This document shows positions 24,055 to 32,705 of a stretch of 64,000 bases of DNA, piece by piece (the stretch's first letter is position 1; each line of letters starts with the position of its first letter). The position numbers were made by a program, and so were the translations under genes. Below the pieces are notes generated by a model, which saw nothing but the letters and a program-made list of their open reading frames with translations, made no database searches and was not told the DNA's origin. This stretch comes from Scatavimonas merdipullorum (GTDB lineage: Bacteria; Bacillota; Clostridia; Oscillospirales; Acutalibacteraceae), in NCBI GenBank assembly GCA_018712865.1, contig DVGH01000046.1, positions 1-64,000 on the forward strand. Reading direction: 5' to 3'.

Positions 24055-24921
24055 ATGAAGGTATGGTGCTTATTAGCAAACATAGACGACCTTCTGCATA
24101 TTGCAGGAGAGCGTTTGCTCGAAAGCAGACACGAAGGACTTATAAACATCCCCATTGATTATATTGATATATCTGTGGAGACAGGCAATGAATTAAAGGT
24201 TTATTATAAAGGGAAAGAGATTGAGCTGCCGGATATGTTCTGGCCGGCAATCAGCAACACCGATTCGTTTGTCGTAGAAAATCTCCTGATAAACGCAGGC
24301 GTTAAATGCGCGCTCAATTTGGATGAAGTAGCTGTGGCCAGAAGTAAGATCGCCACCTATCAAAGACTTGCACGCAACGGAATACGCGTTCCAAAAACAC
24401 TGGTATTCTTTAACCACCCCGATAAAAATGTGATTTTGCAGCAGATGCGCTATCCTTTTGTTATGAAGCCCGATAACGGCTACGGCGGGGTCGGCGTGTC
24501 GCTGATACACAACGAGTCGGAGCTTGACGACTACCTTTCAAAGCAGGTTCAGGGCGTTGCATATATGGCGCAGGAATACATATCCACCTCCTTTGGAAAG
24601 GATATCCGCGTAGTTATGCTTAACGGCGAGCCGTATTATTCTGCCATGAGAAACTCCAACAACCCCAACGAATTCCGCTCAAACGTGCATCAGGGGGGAG
24701 AAATAAAGGAATTTCCTATCGACGACGCTACAAAGGCGTATTGCAAAAAAATAGCTTCTCTGTTTGATTTACCGCTTTTAGGACTGGATCTTCTTATCGG
24801 CGACGGCGAATATGTTGTCGTAGAGGTAAACGCCTTCCCGGGCATGATGCCCGACGTGAGCTACAACGCTTATAAAACGCTGCTTGAGGGCTTTGAGGAA
24901 AAGTTCCAAAAAAACGTCTGA
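24055..24921 (+). CDS. ATP-grasp ligase 2 of the cassette (RimK-like)
   Basis: 288-residue ATP-grasp protein of the RimK/glutathione-synthetase type: central KPDNGYGGVGVSLI glycine loop, AQEYISTSFGKDIRVVML strand, substrate loop NSNNPNEFRSNVHQGG and metal-binding EVNAFPGM (E257, N259). RimK relatives add amino acids to a carboxylate. It is clearly different in sequence and architecture from the upstream ATP-grasp, so the two probably catalyse successive couplings. Two ATGs are adjacent (24052, 24055). GAGG lies 7 bases before the second, preferred here. 14 bases separate it from the preceding stop. Confidence 0.82.
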   Translation: MKVWCLLANIDDLLHIAGERLLESRHEGLINIPIDYIDISVETGNELKVYYKGKEIELPDMFWPAISNTDSFVVENLLINAGVKCALNLDEVAVARSKIATYQRLARNGIRVPKTLVFFNHPDKNVILQQMRYPFVMKPDNGYGGVGVSLIHNESELDDYLSKQVQGVAYMAQEYISTSFGKDIRVVMLNGEPYYSAMRNSNNPNEFRSNVHQGGEIKEFPIDDATKAYCKKIASLFDLPLLGLDLLIGDGEYVVVEVNAFPGMMPDVSYNAYKTLLEGFEEKFQKNV

Positions 24922-24949
24922 TTTCACAGCAGCTTAAAAGGAGAGTCAA

Positions 24950-26695
24950 ATGTTTAAATTTATCATCAGGCTCACAAAACCGTACTTAAAGCTAATACTG
25001 GTAGTGATTCTGTTTCAAATCGGTCAGACGCTTTTGTCGCTGTACCTGCCCACCATAAACGCAGGAATTATAGACTACGGCGTTGCAAATACCGATACAC
25101 AGTATATTATCCAAAGAGGGGTGCTGATGGTCGCATTGTCGGTGGTACAGTTTGTCTGCGCCGTCGGCGCGAACATCCTCGGCGCAAAGGCAGCCTTGTC
25201 CATAGGCCGCGATCTTCGCGAGGGCGTTTACCATACCATTTTGTCGTATTCTCAAAAGGAAATCGGCTCCTTCGGAGCGCCCACTTTGATTACCCGCGCG
25301 ACAAACGACGTTGAACAGGTTGTGCAGTTTCTTACTTTTTTACTGACGATTATCATTAGCGCTCCCATTATGTTTGTGGGCGGTATAGGAATGGCTCTTT
25401 CACAGAGTGTCTCTTTATCTACAGTGATATGGATCACCATTCCCGTTATACTCGGGATTTCAATAGCCTTTATATTAAAAATAGTGCCGTATTACAGGGC
25501 GCAGCAAAAGGCTATTGACAATATCAACGGAGTGCTGCGGGATCAGATTACGGGCATACGTGTAGCCAAGGCTTTCGTCAAGGAAGGCTTTGAGGAAAAA
25601 AAGCTCGATGAAGTAAACAAGAATTTATTTGGGCTTAATCTGTCAATTTCACGCATGACCGCTCTGCTGCTTCCTATATTTATGCTTATTATAAATATTG
25701 CGACCGTAGCAATCTTATGGTACGGCGGCGCTTTGGCGGAAAACGGAGTTGTGCAGGTCGGGCAGATCATCGCATTTATTACATACCTGTCGTTTATTCT
25801 TACCGCTACGCTTTCTGCAACCATGGTGTTTATTATGCTGCCCAGAGCGGACGTTTCGGCGGAAAGAATCCAGGAGGTGCTGAATACAGAATCCTCCGTT
25901 CACCAAGCAAAAAATCCCCGCTTGGCAGAAAAGCCTTTCGGTGAAGTGAAATTTGAAAATGTCAGCTATTCATACGCACCGGAAAAACCCGAGGTTGAGC
26001 CTGTGCTCAAAAATATTACCTTTACCGCCTCCCCCGGCAAAACCACTGCCATCATCGGCTCCACGGGCTGCGGCAAAACCACGCTGTTAAATCTTATCCC
26101 AAGGCTTACGGACGCTACAGACGGGGCAGTGCTTTTTGATGGCAAGGACGTTCGGGATATGGATATTTCCGAGCTTGATGCGGCAATAGGAATGGTTCCG
26201 CAAAAGGCGTTTTTGTTTGCGGGAACTCTCGCTCAGAATATGCGCTATGCCAAGGCAGACGCAGACGACGAGGAAATATGGGACGCTCTGCGTGTGGCTC
26301 AGGCTGAGGATTTCATACGCAGCAGCAAGGACGGAATATATATGCGGGTGTCCGAGGGCGGCTCGAACTATTCCGGCGGACAGCGACAGCGTCTCGCTAT
26401 AGCCAGAGCGATCGTGCGCCGGCCCAAGGTGTATCTTTTCGACGACTCCTTCTCAGCGCTTGATTATGCGACGGATAAAAATCTGCGCGGCGCATTAAAG
26501 GAGATCACCTCGGACGCTACGGTGATAGTGGTAGCTCAGCGAATAACCTCGATTATGGACGCCGACCAGATTATAGTTATGAATAACGGTGAAATAGAAG
26601 ATATAGGAACTCACGAAGAGCTGCTGGGACGCTGCGCTACCTATCAGGAAATAGCGTCTACACAGCCGTCCGAGGGAGCGGAGGCGAGCAAATGA
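24950..26695 (+). CDS. Heterodimeric ABC exporter subunit with degenerate ATP site
   Basis: Six-helix exporter membrane domain (1-310) fused to an ATPase domain (about 340-575). Walker A GSTGCGKTT has K376 and the signature SGGQ is at 475-478. Walker B reads YLFDDS, with D499 replacing the catalytic glutamate. This Asp-for-Glu change is characteristic of the degenerate-site partner in heterodimers such as BmrC/BmrD and TM287/TM288. The stop overlaps the start of the next gene (ATGA), so the two half-transporters are made together. RBS AAAGGAG. Inferred to export the product of the neighbouring ligases. Confidence 0.92.
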   Translation: MFKFIIRLTKPYLKLILVVILFQIGQTLLSLYLPTINAGIIDYGVANTDTQYIIQRGVLMVALSVVQFVCAVGANILGAKAALSIGRDLREGVYHTILSYSQKEIGSFGAPTLITRATNDVEQVVQFLTFLLTIIISAPIMFVGGIGMALSQSVSLSTVIWITIPVILGISIAFILKIVPYYRAQQKAIDNINGVLRDQITGIRVAKAFVKEGFEEKKLDEVNKNLFGLNLSISRMTALLLPIFMLIINIATVAILWYGGALAENGVVQVGQIIAFITYLSFILTATLSATMVFIMLPRADVSAERIQEVLNTESSVHQAKNPRLAEKPFGEVKFENVSYSYAPEKPEVEPVLKNITFTASPGKTTAIIGSTGCGKTTLLNLIPRLTDATDGAVLFDGKDVRDMDISELDAAIGMVPQKAFLFAGTLAQNMRYAKADADDEEIWDALRVAQAEDFIRSSKDGIYMRVSEGGSNYSGGQRQRLAIARAIVRRPKVYLFDDSFSALDYATDKNLRGALKEITSDATVIVVAQRITSIMDADQIIVMNNGEIEDIGTHEELLGRCATYQEIASTQPSEGAEASK

Positions 26696-28467
26696 AAAAA
26701 TCAAAAAACAAGCTGAAAAAAGGCTCCGTAAAAAGGCTCATTGGGCTGTTTCTCCCTCATAAAATGGACTGCGTGTTCATGTTCCTTATGCTTATCATTT
26801 CAGCCGTGTTTGTGTCTGTGGGGCCGCGCGTGCTCGGTATGGCTACCGACTCTGTTGTAAGCGGTCTTGAACGCGGCGGCATAGACTGGCGCTTGTTCCT
26901 GACCTGGGCAGGGCTTTCTGTTGGGGTATATCTTCTGCAATTTCTTTCAAAATGGTTCGCGGGCAGAATTTCCGCGCGAATTGTGTCAAAAATTGCATAT
27001 AACCTTCGGGGAGCGGTCGAGAAAAAGCTGTGGAAGCTGCCTCTCAATTATTACGATACAAACCAGCGCGGCGATATAATGAGCCGCACCACAAACGATA
27101 TCGACAATATTGTTATGACGCTCAATCAAACCAGCGGAGACTTCTTTTATTATCTGCTGATGCTTATCGGAATGATAGTGATGATGATCACTCTTTCATG
27201 GCAGTTAGCCCTTGTCACAATCATTCTTATCCCGCTGTCGGGCGTGATCATAAAAAAAGTGACGGCTTTGGCAAGACCGAAATTTGCAAAGCAATGGCAG
27301 TATATGGGCAAGATAAACGCAAACGTCGAGGAAAGCTTTAACGGCCATAATATTATCAAGGCGTATAAGCAGGAGGAGCGTTTTTCAGAGGAATTCCGCC
27401 GCCAAAACGGCGAATTGTACAAATCGGCGTTTCAGGCTACCGTTATATCAAATCTTATCCAGCCGCTGTCGCGTCTGCTCACAAATCTAAATTACGTTAT
27501 TGTTGCGCTTGTCGGCGCATTCAATATCATAAGCGGAGCAATGAGCATAGGCGATGTGCAGGCGTTTATTCAGTACGCACGGCAGTTCCAGCAGCCGTTT
27601 ACGCAGCTGGCTCAGATGTTCAGCACCCTTCAATCCGGGATGGCATCGCTCGAGCGTGTTTACGAGGTGCTCGACAGCGACGAAGAAACCCCCGAAATGC
27701 CGGGGGCATACGACAGGTATGAGCTTAAGGGACAAATCGAGTTCAAGGACGTATCCTTCAGCTATGTTCCCGAGAAAAAGCTTATCGAGCATATGAATCT
27801 GAGCGTAAAGCCGGGTCAGACGATTGCCATAGTCGGCGGAACGGGCGCGGGCAAAACAACGCTTGTGAATTTGATCGAACGCTTCTATGAGATTAACAGC
27901 GGGCAGATCATACTTGATGGCAATATTGAAATCCACCGGCTAAGCCGCGCCGCCTTAAGACGAAATATCGGAATGGTGCTTCAGGATACCTGGCTCTACA
28001 AGGGAACGATTGAGGAAAACATAAAATACGGTTTACCCGAGGATCGAGAGGTGTCCGACGAGCAATTTTTGGAAGCCTGCAGGGCGACCTTTGTCGACAG
28101 CTTTGTGCGAACCCTTCCAGATGGCTACAAAACGGTCTTAAACAATGAGCAAACAGCCGTTTCTGCGGGCGAGAAGCAGCTTCTGACAATTGCCAGGGCA
28201 TTTTTGTTAAAGCCAAACATACTGATTCTGGATGAGGCTACAAGCTCGGTCGACACCAGAACCGAGGCGCTTATTCAGGAGGCAATAAACAGGCTGAGGG
28301 AAGGAAGAACAAGCTTTGTTATAGCACACAGGCTGTCGACTATCAGAGGTGCGGATATTATCCTGGTTATGCACAACGGTCATATTGTCGAACAGGGCAA
28401 TCACGAGGAGCTGCTTGCGCTTGACGGTGAGTACGCGAAGCTTTACAAGGCGCAGTTTGCCCATTAA
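26692..28467 (+). CDS. Heterodimeric ABC exporter subunit with catalytic Walker B
   Basis: Six-helix membrane domain (about 15-330) and ATPase domain (about 350-590). Walker A GGTGAGKTT has K388; Walker B ILILDEATS has the intact catalytic E515. The signature motif is altered to SAGEK (491-495) where SGGQ is canonical, so the composite site formed with the partner's degenerate Walker B is atypical, while the partner's SGGQ completes the active site. That is exactly the asymmetric pattern of heterodimeric exporters. Overlaps the preceding gene by 4 bases. Confidence 0.92.
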   Translation: MKKSKNKLKKGSVKRLIGLFLPHKMDCVFMFLMLIISAVFVSVGPRVLGMATDSVVSGLERGGIDWRLFLTWAGLSVGVYLLQFLSKWFAGRISARIVSKIAYNLRGAVEKKLWKLPLNYYDTNQRGDIMSRTTNDIDNIVMTLNQTSGDFFYYLLMLIGMIVMMITLSWQLALVTIILIPLSGVIIKKVTALARPKFAKQWQYMGKINANVEESFNGHNIIKAYKQEERFSEEFRRQNGELYKSAFQATVISNLIQPLSRLLTNLNYVIVALVGAFNIISGAMSIGDVQAFIQYARQFQQPFTQLAQMFSTLQSGMASLERVYEVLDSDEETPEMPGAYDRYELKGQIEFKDVSFSYVPEKKLIEHMNLSVKPGQTIAIVGGTGAGKTTLVNLIERFYEINSGQIILDGNIEIHRLSRAALRRNIGMVLQDTWLYKGTIEENIKYGLPEDREVSDEQFLEACRATFVDSFVRTLPDGYKTVLNNEQTAVSAGEKQLLTIARAFLLKPNILILDEATSSVDTRTEALIQEAINRLREGRTSFVIAHRLSTIRGADIILVMHNGHIVEQGNHEELLALDGEYAKLYKAQFAH

Positions 28468-28493
28468 AGCCTATAGAAGGGAGTGTGCATAAA

Positions 28494-30230
28494 ATGACTG
28501 ATTTTAAAGATGTTGACGCAGACGCGCTGTCCCCGGTCGGGAAAATCAAGCTCGAAGAAGCAAGCGACGGTTATACTATATATAAAGAGTTTGAACAAAT
28601 GCTCAAGGGCGATCCGGCAAAGAGGAACGAAGCTTTTCTTATGCAGCTTCTTCAGGACAATAAGGATACCGAATACGGCAAAAAATACAATTTTGCCAAC
28701 ATACATTCCATAGAGGATTATCAGAAAAAAGTCCCTGTCACCAGATACGACGATTATGCAGAGTATATACTGCGTATGACGGAAAACGGAGAAAGCAATT
28801 TAATTTGCGCCTATCCTGTAAATCATTACAACAAATCCTCGGGGACCATGGGTAACCCCAAAAAAATCCCCATGTCCGACAGGTCGTTTGATATTTTTAT
28901 GAAATATATCACCCACTATTTTGACGGCTATGTATGGTCAAAGCTGGGCGAGGTGATTCTTGGCGGAAAAACAATGGCGATCACCGAATCTGTCGCCGCA
29001 GTCCCGAGGCTCAAATGCGGCGCAACCTACAGCGCCGTTTCAGCAATATGGATCAATCGGCTGCGTAAGGCCGCAGCTCAGATTTATTCCTCCCCTGCCG
29101 AGGCGTTGTTCCCTGCACCAAATACGAACACCCGTTATCTTCACGCTCGGTTTGCTCTTATGGACGAGAATTTAGTCGGCGCTACCGTTACATTCTACAG
29201 CTTCTTCCTCGAACTGATGCGTTATATTGAGAACAATTGGCAAATGCTCGTTGACGATATCGAAAGCGGAAAAATTAATATGTCTGTTAAATTATCAGAC
29301 GAGGCAAGAGAGAGTCTTTTGAAAAAAATAAAGCCCATGCCAGAGCGCGCGGCACAGCTGCGCGAGATCTTTAGGCAGGGATTTGACGAGCCGTTTGTGC
29401 CTAAGGTCTGGCATAAAATGCGCTATTTGGGCGGAATAGGCACCGGCGGCTTCAAAGCCTATGCCGACAGGCTGAAAAGCTACATGGGCAATGATATAAG
29501 GCAGATGAAATGGGGGGTTGTATCCTCGGAGGGAGTCTTCTCAATTATATACGAAAATGAATGCGAGGATACCGTTGTCATTCCCGACAGTGTATTCTAT
29601 GAATTTCTTCCTTTGGACGCGGGAGACGATTTTTCAAAGATAGTTACCATGGCGGATGTTGAGATAGGCAAGGAGTACGAGCTGATAATATCCAATTGCT
29701 CCGGGCTATATCGCTACCGCATGAGGGATGCGGTTCGCATTACCGGAAAGCATCATAACGCTCCGACCATTCAGTTTTTGTACCGCATTGACCAAACAGT
29801 AAGCATTATGGGAGAGAAAACCACAGAGGTTGCCCTGCGATCAGCCGCCGAGAATACGGCGAAGGAGCTTGGCTTCGAGCTGATTGATTTTTCGATGTAC
29901 CCGGATTTGGACGCAAAGCCCGCCCGATATCTGTTTTTTATGGAAATCGGAAAACAGCCAGAGGGCTTGCGACCTAAGGAAATACGCTTTGTTCTGGAGC
30001 AGAAGCTTGCCGAGGCAAACCCGTCAATGGGCGACAAGGTGGCGAAGGGAATTTGCGGCCCCACAAAGCTCAATTTTCTGGAGCCGGAAACGTATATGTT
30101 GTATAGAGATTTGATGATTTCAAAGGGCGCTGCCTCTGGGCAGCTCAAGCCCGTAAGAGTAATCAATAATGAAATACAGCGAAGATTTTTCTTTGGACTT
30201 ACGGAATACGGTGTTGAGGTAGTGAAATAA
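28494..30230 (+). CDS. GH3-family acyl-adenylating amide synthetase
   Basis: Bacterial member of the plant auxin-responsive GH3 family, which adenylates a carboxylic acid and couples it to an amino acid or amine. Adenylation motif I is SSGTMGNPKKIP (from S115), motif II SSEG (344-347) and motif III YRYRMRDAVRITG (from Y406), with the C-terminal hinge and lid through residue 578. The 578-residue length fits plant and bacterial GH3 enzymes. Start ATG 28494 with AAGGGAG 10 bases upstream; a GTG at 28485 is too close to the RBS. It closes the cassette 26 bases after the exporter. Substrate pair unknown. Confidence 0.88.
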   Translation: MTDFKDVDADALSPVGKIKLEEASDGYTIYKEFEQMLKGDPAKRNEAFLMQLLQDNKDTEYGKKYNFANIHSIEDYQKKVPVTRYDDYAEYILRMTENGESNLICAYPVNHYNKSSGTMGNPKKIPMSDRSFDIFMKYITHYFDGYVWSKLGEVILGGKTMAITESVAAVPRLKCGATYSAVSAIWINRLRKAAAQIYSSPAEALFPAPNTNTRYLHARFALMDENLVGATVTFYSFFLELMRYIENNWQMLVDDIESGKINMSVKLSDEARESLLKKIKPMPERAAQLREIFRQGFDEPFVPKVWHKMRYLGGIGTGGFKAYADRLKSYMGNDIRQMKWGVVSSEGVFSIIYENECEDTVVIPDSVFYEFLPLDAGDDFSKIVTMADVEIGKEYELIISNCSGLYRYRMRDAVRITGKHHNAPTIQFLYRIDQTVSIMGEKTTEVALRSAAENTAKELGFELIDFSMYPDLDAKPARYLFFMEIGKQPEGLRPKEIRFVLEQKLAEANPSMGDKVAKGICGPTKLNFLEPETYMLYRDLMISKGAASGQLKPVRVINNEIQRRFFFGLTEYGVEVVK

Positions 30231-30290
30231 GCTTTTATTCAACTGTAATTTTCCTGCTGCCAATTCGTCATAGAAAATAAACAAAAGGGC

Positions 30291-30383
30291 AGACCCGCAT
30301 ATACATAAGCACGAAATTTTGATAAGCAAGCCTTGGGGCTTGCCTATTGAGCCTTACATTTCCGTGTTTGTATATGCGGGTCT
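30291..30383. repeat. Long inverted repeat with nested hairpin downstream of the cassette
   Basis: Arms at 30291-30317 (AGACCCGCATATACA...) and 30358-30383 are near-perfect complements of about 26 bases, with a few mismatches. Between them a second hairpin pairs AAGCAAGCC with GGCTTGCCT around 30324-30345. An ATTGTTTT stretch follows. It could be a terminator or the remains of a small mobile palindromic element. Confidence 0.75.
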
Positions 30384-30389
30384 ATTGTT

Positions 30390-30613
30390 TTAAGCTAAGC
30401 TGTTCACTTTTACAGCCGCTTGTTCTGTACAGCCACAAGTAGCTTTTGTCAACTGTAGGCTTGTCCTTTGTTCGCAGAACCTGAAGCGTTGTTTTATCGG
30501 CGTGAAGAACATCGTTTTTAAGAAATTCTTTTTTAGTCTTTCATACAACGGCGCAAGCCAAAGCTTTGAGGCAGTAAGCGCTCAATTAGACTTTGTCTCT
30601 TTCGCAACAAACG
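30390..30613 (-). pseudogene. IS66-family transposase remnant
   Basis: On the minus strand the codons give WLAPLYERLKK, then after a frameshift EFLKNDVLHADKTTLQVL and YLWLYRTSG. These are consecutive conserved parts of the IS66 TnpC catalytic region (LxPLYxRLKxxLLxxDVLHADETTLQVL...YMWLYRT). Upstream similarity is fragmentary with further frame changes and a stop, and both ends are missing. It is a decayed remnant at the edge of the cassette and fits acquisition or rearrangement here. Confidence 0.8.
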
Positions 30614-31378
30614 TTATGCTGTAAAACTTGTAATAAGCCACAGTATTCCAAAAATCACAGGCTGGTGTAAAATATAAATCCACAGTGCATGCCGGCCTGT
30701 AAAGGCCAAAAACGGAACCCGCTTTTTGTACAGAAAAGCGGGGAATTTCCCAAGCAGGGCATATTTTCCCAGGTATGTGCCGAAAAGAAACAGAAAAAGA
30801 TTGGGAAAAATGGGAAAGTAGTCTGCAGAGGTAAAGCCTGGTCCCGGAAACCCCAGGGGAAACAAAAAATTTGTGCTGTAAAGCTGTGTGGGCAGACTAA
30901 CAGACAAAATTCCCGGAATCCCAAGCACGCCGGAGGGAATTCCATAAGTGATAAGGTACAACACAAGAAATATAACCAGCCCAAGCTTAAGGGGAATTTG
31001 ATCAAGCCATCGTTTGATGAACCCATACAAAAGCATGGCAATCGACAAAAAATGCAGAATTCCAAAATAAATGGCGCTTTGGGGGGTGATCAAAACGGTA
31101 ACAAGCGTAACGGCTGCCGCTATGGGCAGCAATTTTGCGCCGCGCCGGATATTGGAACGGCTCAGCTGGGAAGAAATGCCGGAAATCGTAATAAATACAA
31201 TGGGAACAATGGGTGAAAACGGCCTTAAGAACAAAAAGGCAGCCGCACCCGCCTGTATATGGTAAACATACCCCATTGTATAAAAAAGATGGTAAACGAC
31301 CATGGCGATTACCGCAAGACCGCGTATTTCGTCCATGGTATGAATCCTTTTGCGATTGGTTTGTACAGAGCCAGCCAA
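30614..31378 (-). CDS. DUF1624 (HGSNAT-catalytic-like) membrane acyltransferase
   Basis: Integral membrane protein of 254 residues with about seven hydrophobic segments. It opens with RIHTMDEIRGLAVIAMVVYH, the signature of the heparan-alpha-glucosaminide N-acetyltransferase-like DUF1624 family, whose members are thought to move acetyl groups across the membrane onto sugars. The natural acceptor is unknown. Start TTG at 31378 after AGGTGA retains the conserved N-terminus. An ATG at 31336 with AAAGGA 8 bases upstream is the alternative but would cut into the conserved region. Confidence 0.82.
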   Translation of the reverse strand: MAGSVQTNRKRIHTMDEIRGLAVIAMVVYHLFYTMGYVYHIQAGAAAFLFLRPFSPIVPIVFITISGISSQLSRSNIRRGAKLLPIAAAVTLVTVLITPQSAIYFGILHFLSIAMLLYGFIKRWLDQIPLKLGLVIFLVLYLITYGIPSGVLGIPGILSVSLPTQLYSTNFLFPLGFPGPGFTSADYFPIFPNLFLFLFGTYLGKYALLGKFPAFLYKKRVPFLAFTGRHALWIYILHQPVIFGILWLITSFTA

Positions 31379-31401
31379 AGCATCACCTGTTTCAAGCTTT
31401 T

Positions 31402-31430
31402 TTGCAAATTTATGTATCTTGTTTTATAAT
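31402..31430 (+). promoter_or_regulatory. Promoter of the thioesterase/HAD operon
   Basis: TTGCAA (31402-31407), 17-base spacer, TATAAT (31425-31430). Leader of about 95 bases to the ATG at 31532. Confidence 0.82.
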
Positions 31431-31531
31431 AGAAACTGCCAAAGAGCAGATACCGCATTCCAGTATAGCATCCTATAAAGTGGATTGCAATCTTTGCATG
31501 GCAAACGTATGGTTTTCAAAGGAGAATGTAA

Positions 31532-31963
31532 ATGGAACAAAACAGAAAAAAGGGATATACAAAGCAGACGACGGTAACGCAGGAAATGCTTGCCTGCGCG
31601 GTAAAAAGCGGCAGCCTGCGCGTGCTTGCAACGCCTGTGGCGGCGGCGCTTGCAGAAAACGCGGCCTGTACGCTTGCGCAGGAATATGTGGACGCGGGAT
31701 GCACCACGGTGGGAACCGACATACACATTGCACACATCAGCCCGACCCCGGCAGGTGCAAAGGTGTGGGCAGAAGCGGAGCTTTTAAAGCATGAGGGAAG
31801 GGAGTTTGCCTTTTCCGTTACCGTTTTTGATGAAAGCGGAGTCGTCGCCACGGGGACGCATACGCGTTTTTCTGTAAAGGCGGACAGCTTTCAAAAAAAA
31901 GCCGATGCCAAGCTGCAAAAAGCGGACGCTGCAAACGACGAAGGGCAGGATGATGTTGAATGA
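31532..31963 (+). CDS. Hotdog-fold thioesterase (FlK-like)
   Basis: The 143-residue protein matches the fluoroacetyl-CoA-specific-thioesterase-like family: SLRVLATPVAAALAENAA (catalytic Thr/Glu region), VGTDIHIAHISPTPAGAKVWAEAELL and FAFSVTVFDESGVVATGTHTRF. These enzymes cleave acyl-CoA thioesters; substrate unknown. A charged tail extends beyond the fold. Start ATG 31532 with AAAGGAGA. Overlaps the next gene by 4 bases (ATGA), so it is an operon with the HAD phosphatase. Confidence 0.85.
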   Translation: MEQNRKKGYTKQTTVTQEMLACAVKSGSLRVLATPVAAALAENAACTLAQEYVDAGCTTVGTDIHIAHISPTPAGAKVWAEAELLKHEGREFAFSVTVFDESGVVATGTHTRFSVKADSFQKKADAKLQKADAANDEGQDDVE

Positions 31964-32619
31964 GGTGCAAGTACAAAACGGTCATGTTTGACCTTGACGG
32001 CACGCTCAGCGACTCTGCACAGGGAGTCAGGGACGGAATAGAAACCACGCTTAAAAAAATGGGGAAGCCTGTACCGAACCTTGATGACACAAGCCTTTAT
32101 GTGGGGCCGCCGTTGATTACGACCTTTATGAAGGTATGTGGCCTTTCAGGTGAAGAAGCCATACAGGCGGTAGAAATTTACCGGCAGGCTTATGAGGAAA
32201 GCGGAAAGTATAAAAATGCTTTATATAAAGGGATGGACAGACTGCTTTCTGATTTAAGGCAGGCGGGGGCCAGACTGTGCGTTGCTACGTCTAAGTATGA
32301 GGGCTTTGTGCAGGAGGTGCTGCAGCTGATTGGCATACCGAATGCTTTTGACCTGATCTGTGGTTCCAATTTGGACGGATCTAGAAAGGAAAAGGCGGAT
32401 ATTATCCGTTATGTGGCAAAAAAGCTTGGCTGCACCGTGACAAAAGAGATGGTCCTTATTGGAGACACGGCCTTTGACGCGCTGGGCGCGATGGAAACGG
32501 GCTGTGATTTTATCGGCGTTACCTATGGCTTTGGAAAAACCGAACAGATGCGCAATCTGGGGGTTGACAAGCTGTCAGACGACGTGGAGGGGCTTCGTTT
32601 TTATTTATTTGCAGATTAA
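31960..32619 (+). CDS. HAD-superfamily hydrolase (phosphoglycolate-phosphatase-like)
   Basis: HAD motif I is MFDLDGTLSDSAQG (residues 9-22, nucleophile D11), motif II VATSK, and motif III/IV K...MVLIGDTAFDALGA. A helical cap (20-85) places it in the Gph-like class C1 group. It dephosphorylates a small phosphometabolite not determined by sequence. 219 residues. Translation is coupled to the thioesterase through the ATGA overlap. Confidence 0.88.
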   Translation: MRCKYKTVMFDLDGTLSDSAQGVRDGIETTLKKMGKPVPNLDDTSLYVGPPLITTFMKVCGLSGEEAIQAVEIYRQAYEESGKYKNALYKGMDRLLSDLRQAGARLCVATSKYEGFVQEVLQLIGIPNAFDLICGSNLDGSRKEKADIIRYVAKKLGCTVTKEMVLIGDTAFDALGAMETGCDFIGVTYGFGKTEQMRNLGVDKLSDDVEGLRFYLFAD

Positions 32620-32705
32620 ACGCCAAAAAGACATGTTTTGCTTTTGCTTTTCATATAAATGAAGTGGCTTATTTTACAGGACGCTTGCGATAAGGAGGAG
32701 CAAAA

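Noticed and set aside
22724..30230. Cassette as a lanthipeptide, NRPS or D-Ala-D-Ala resistance cluster
   Set aside because: There is no lanthionine synthetase, precursor peptide, condensation domain or van-type gene; the ATP-grasp proteins differ from Ddl/VanA in their motifs and arrangement.
30291..30383. Integron attC-like site or CRISPR repeat
   Set aside because: There is no integrase, no attC core sites and only one copy; the neighbouring IS66 remnant is a better context.
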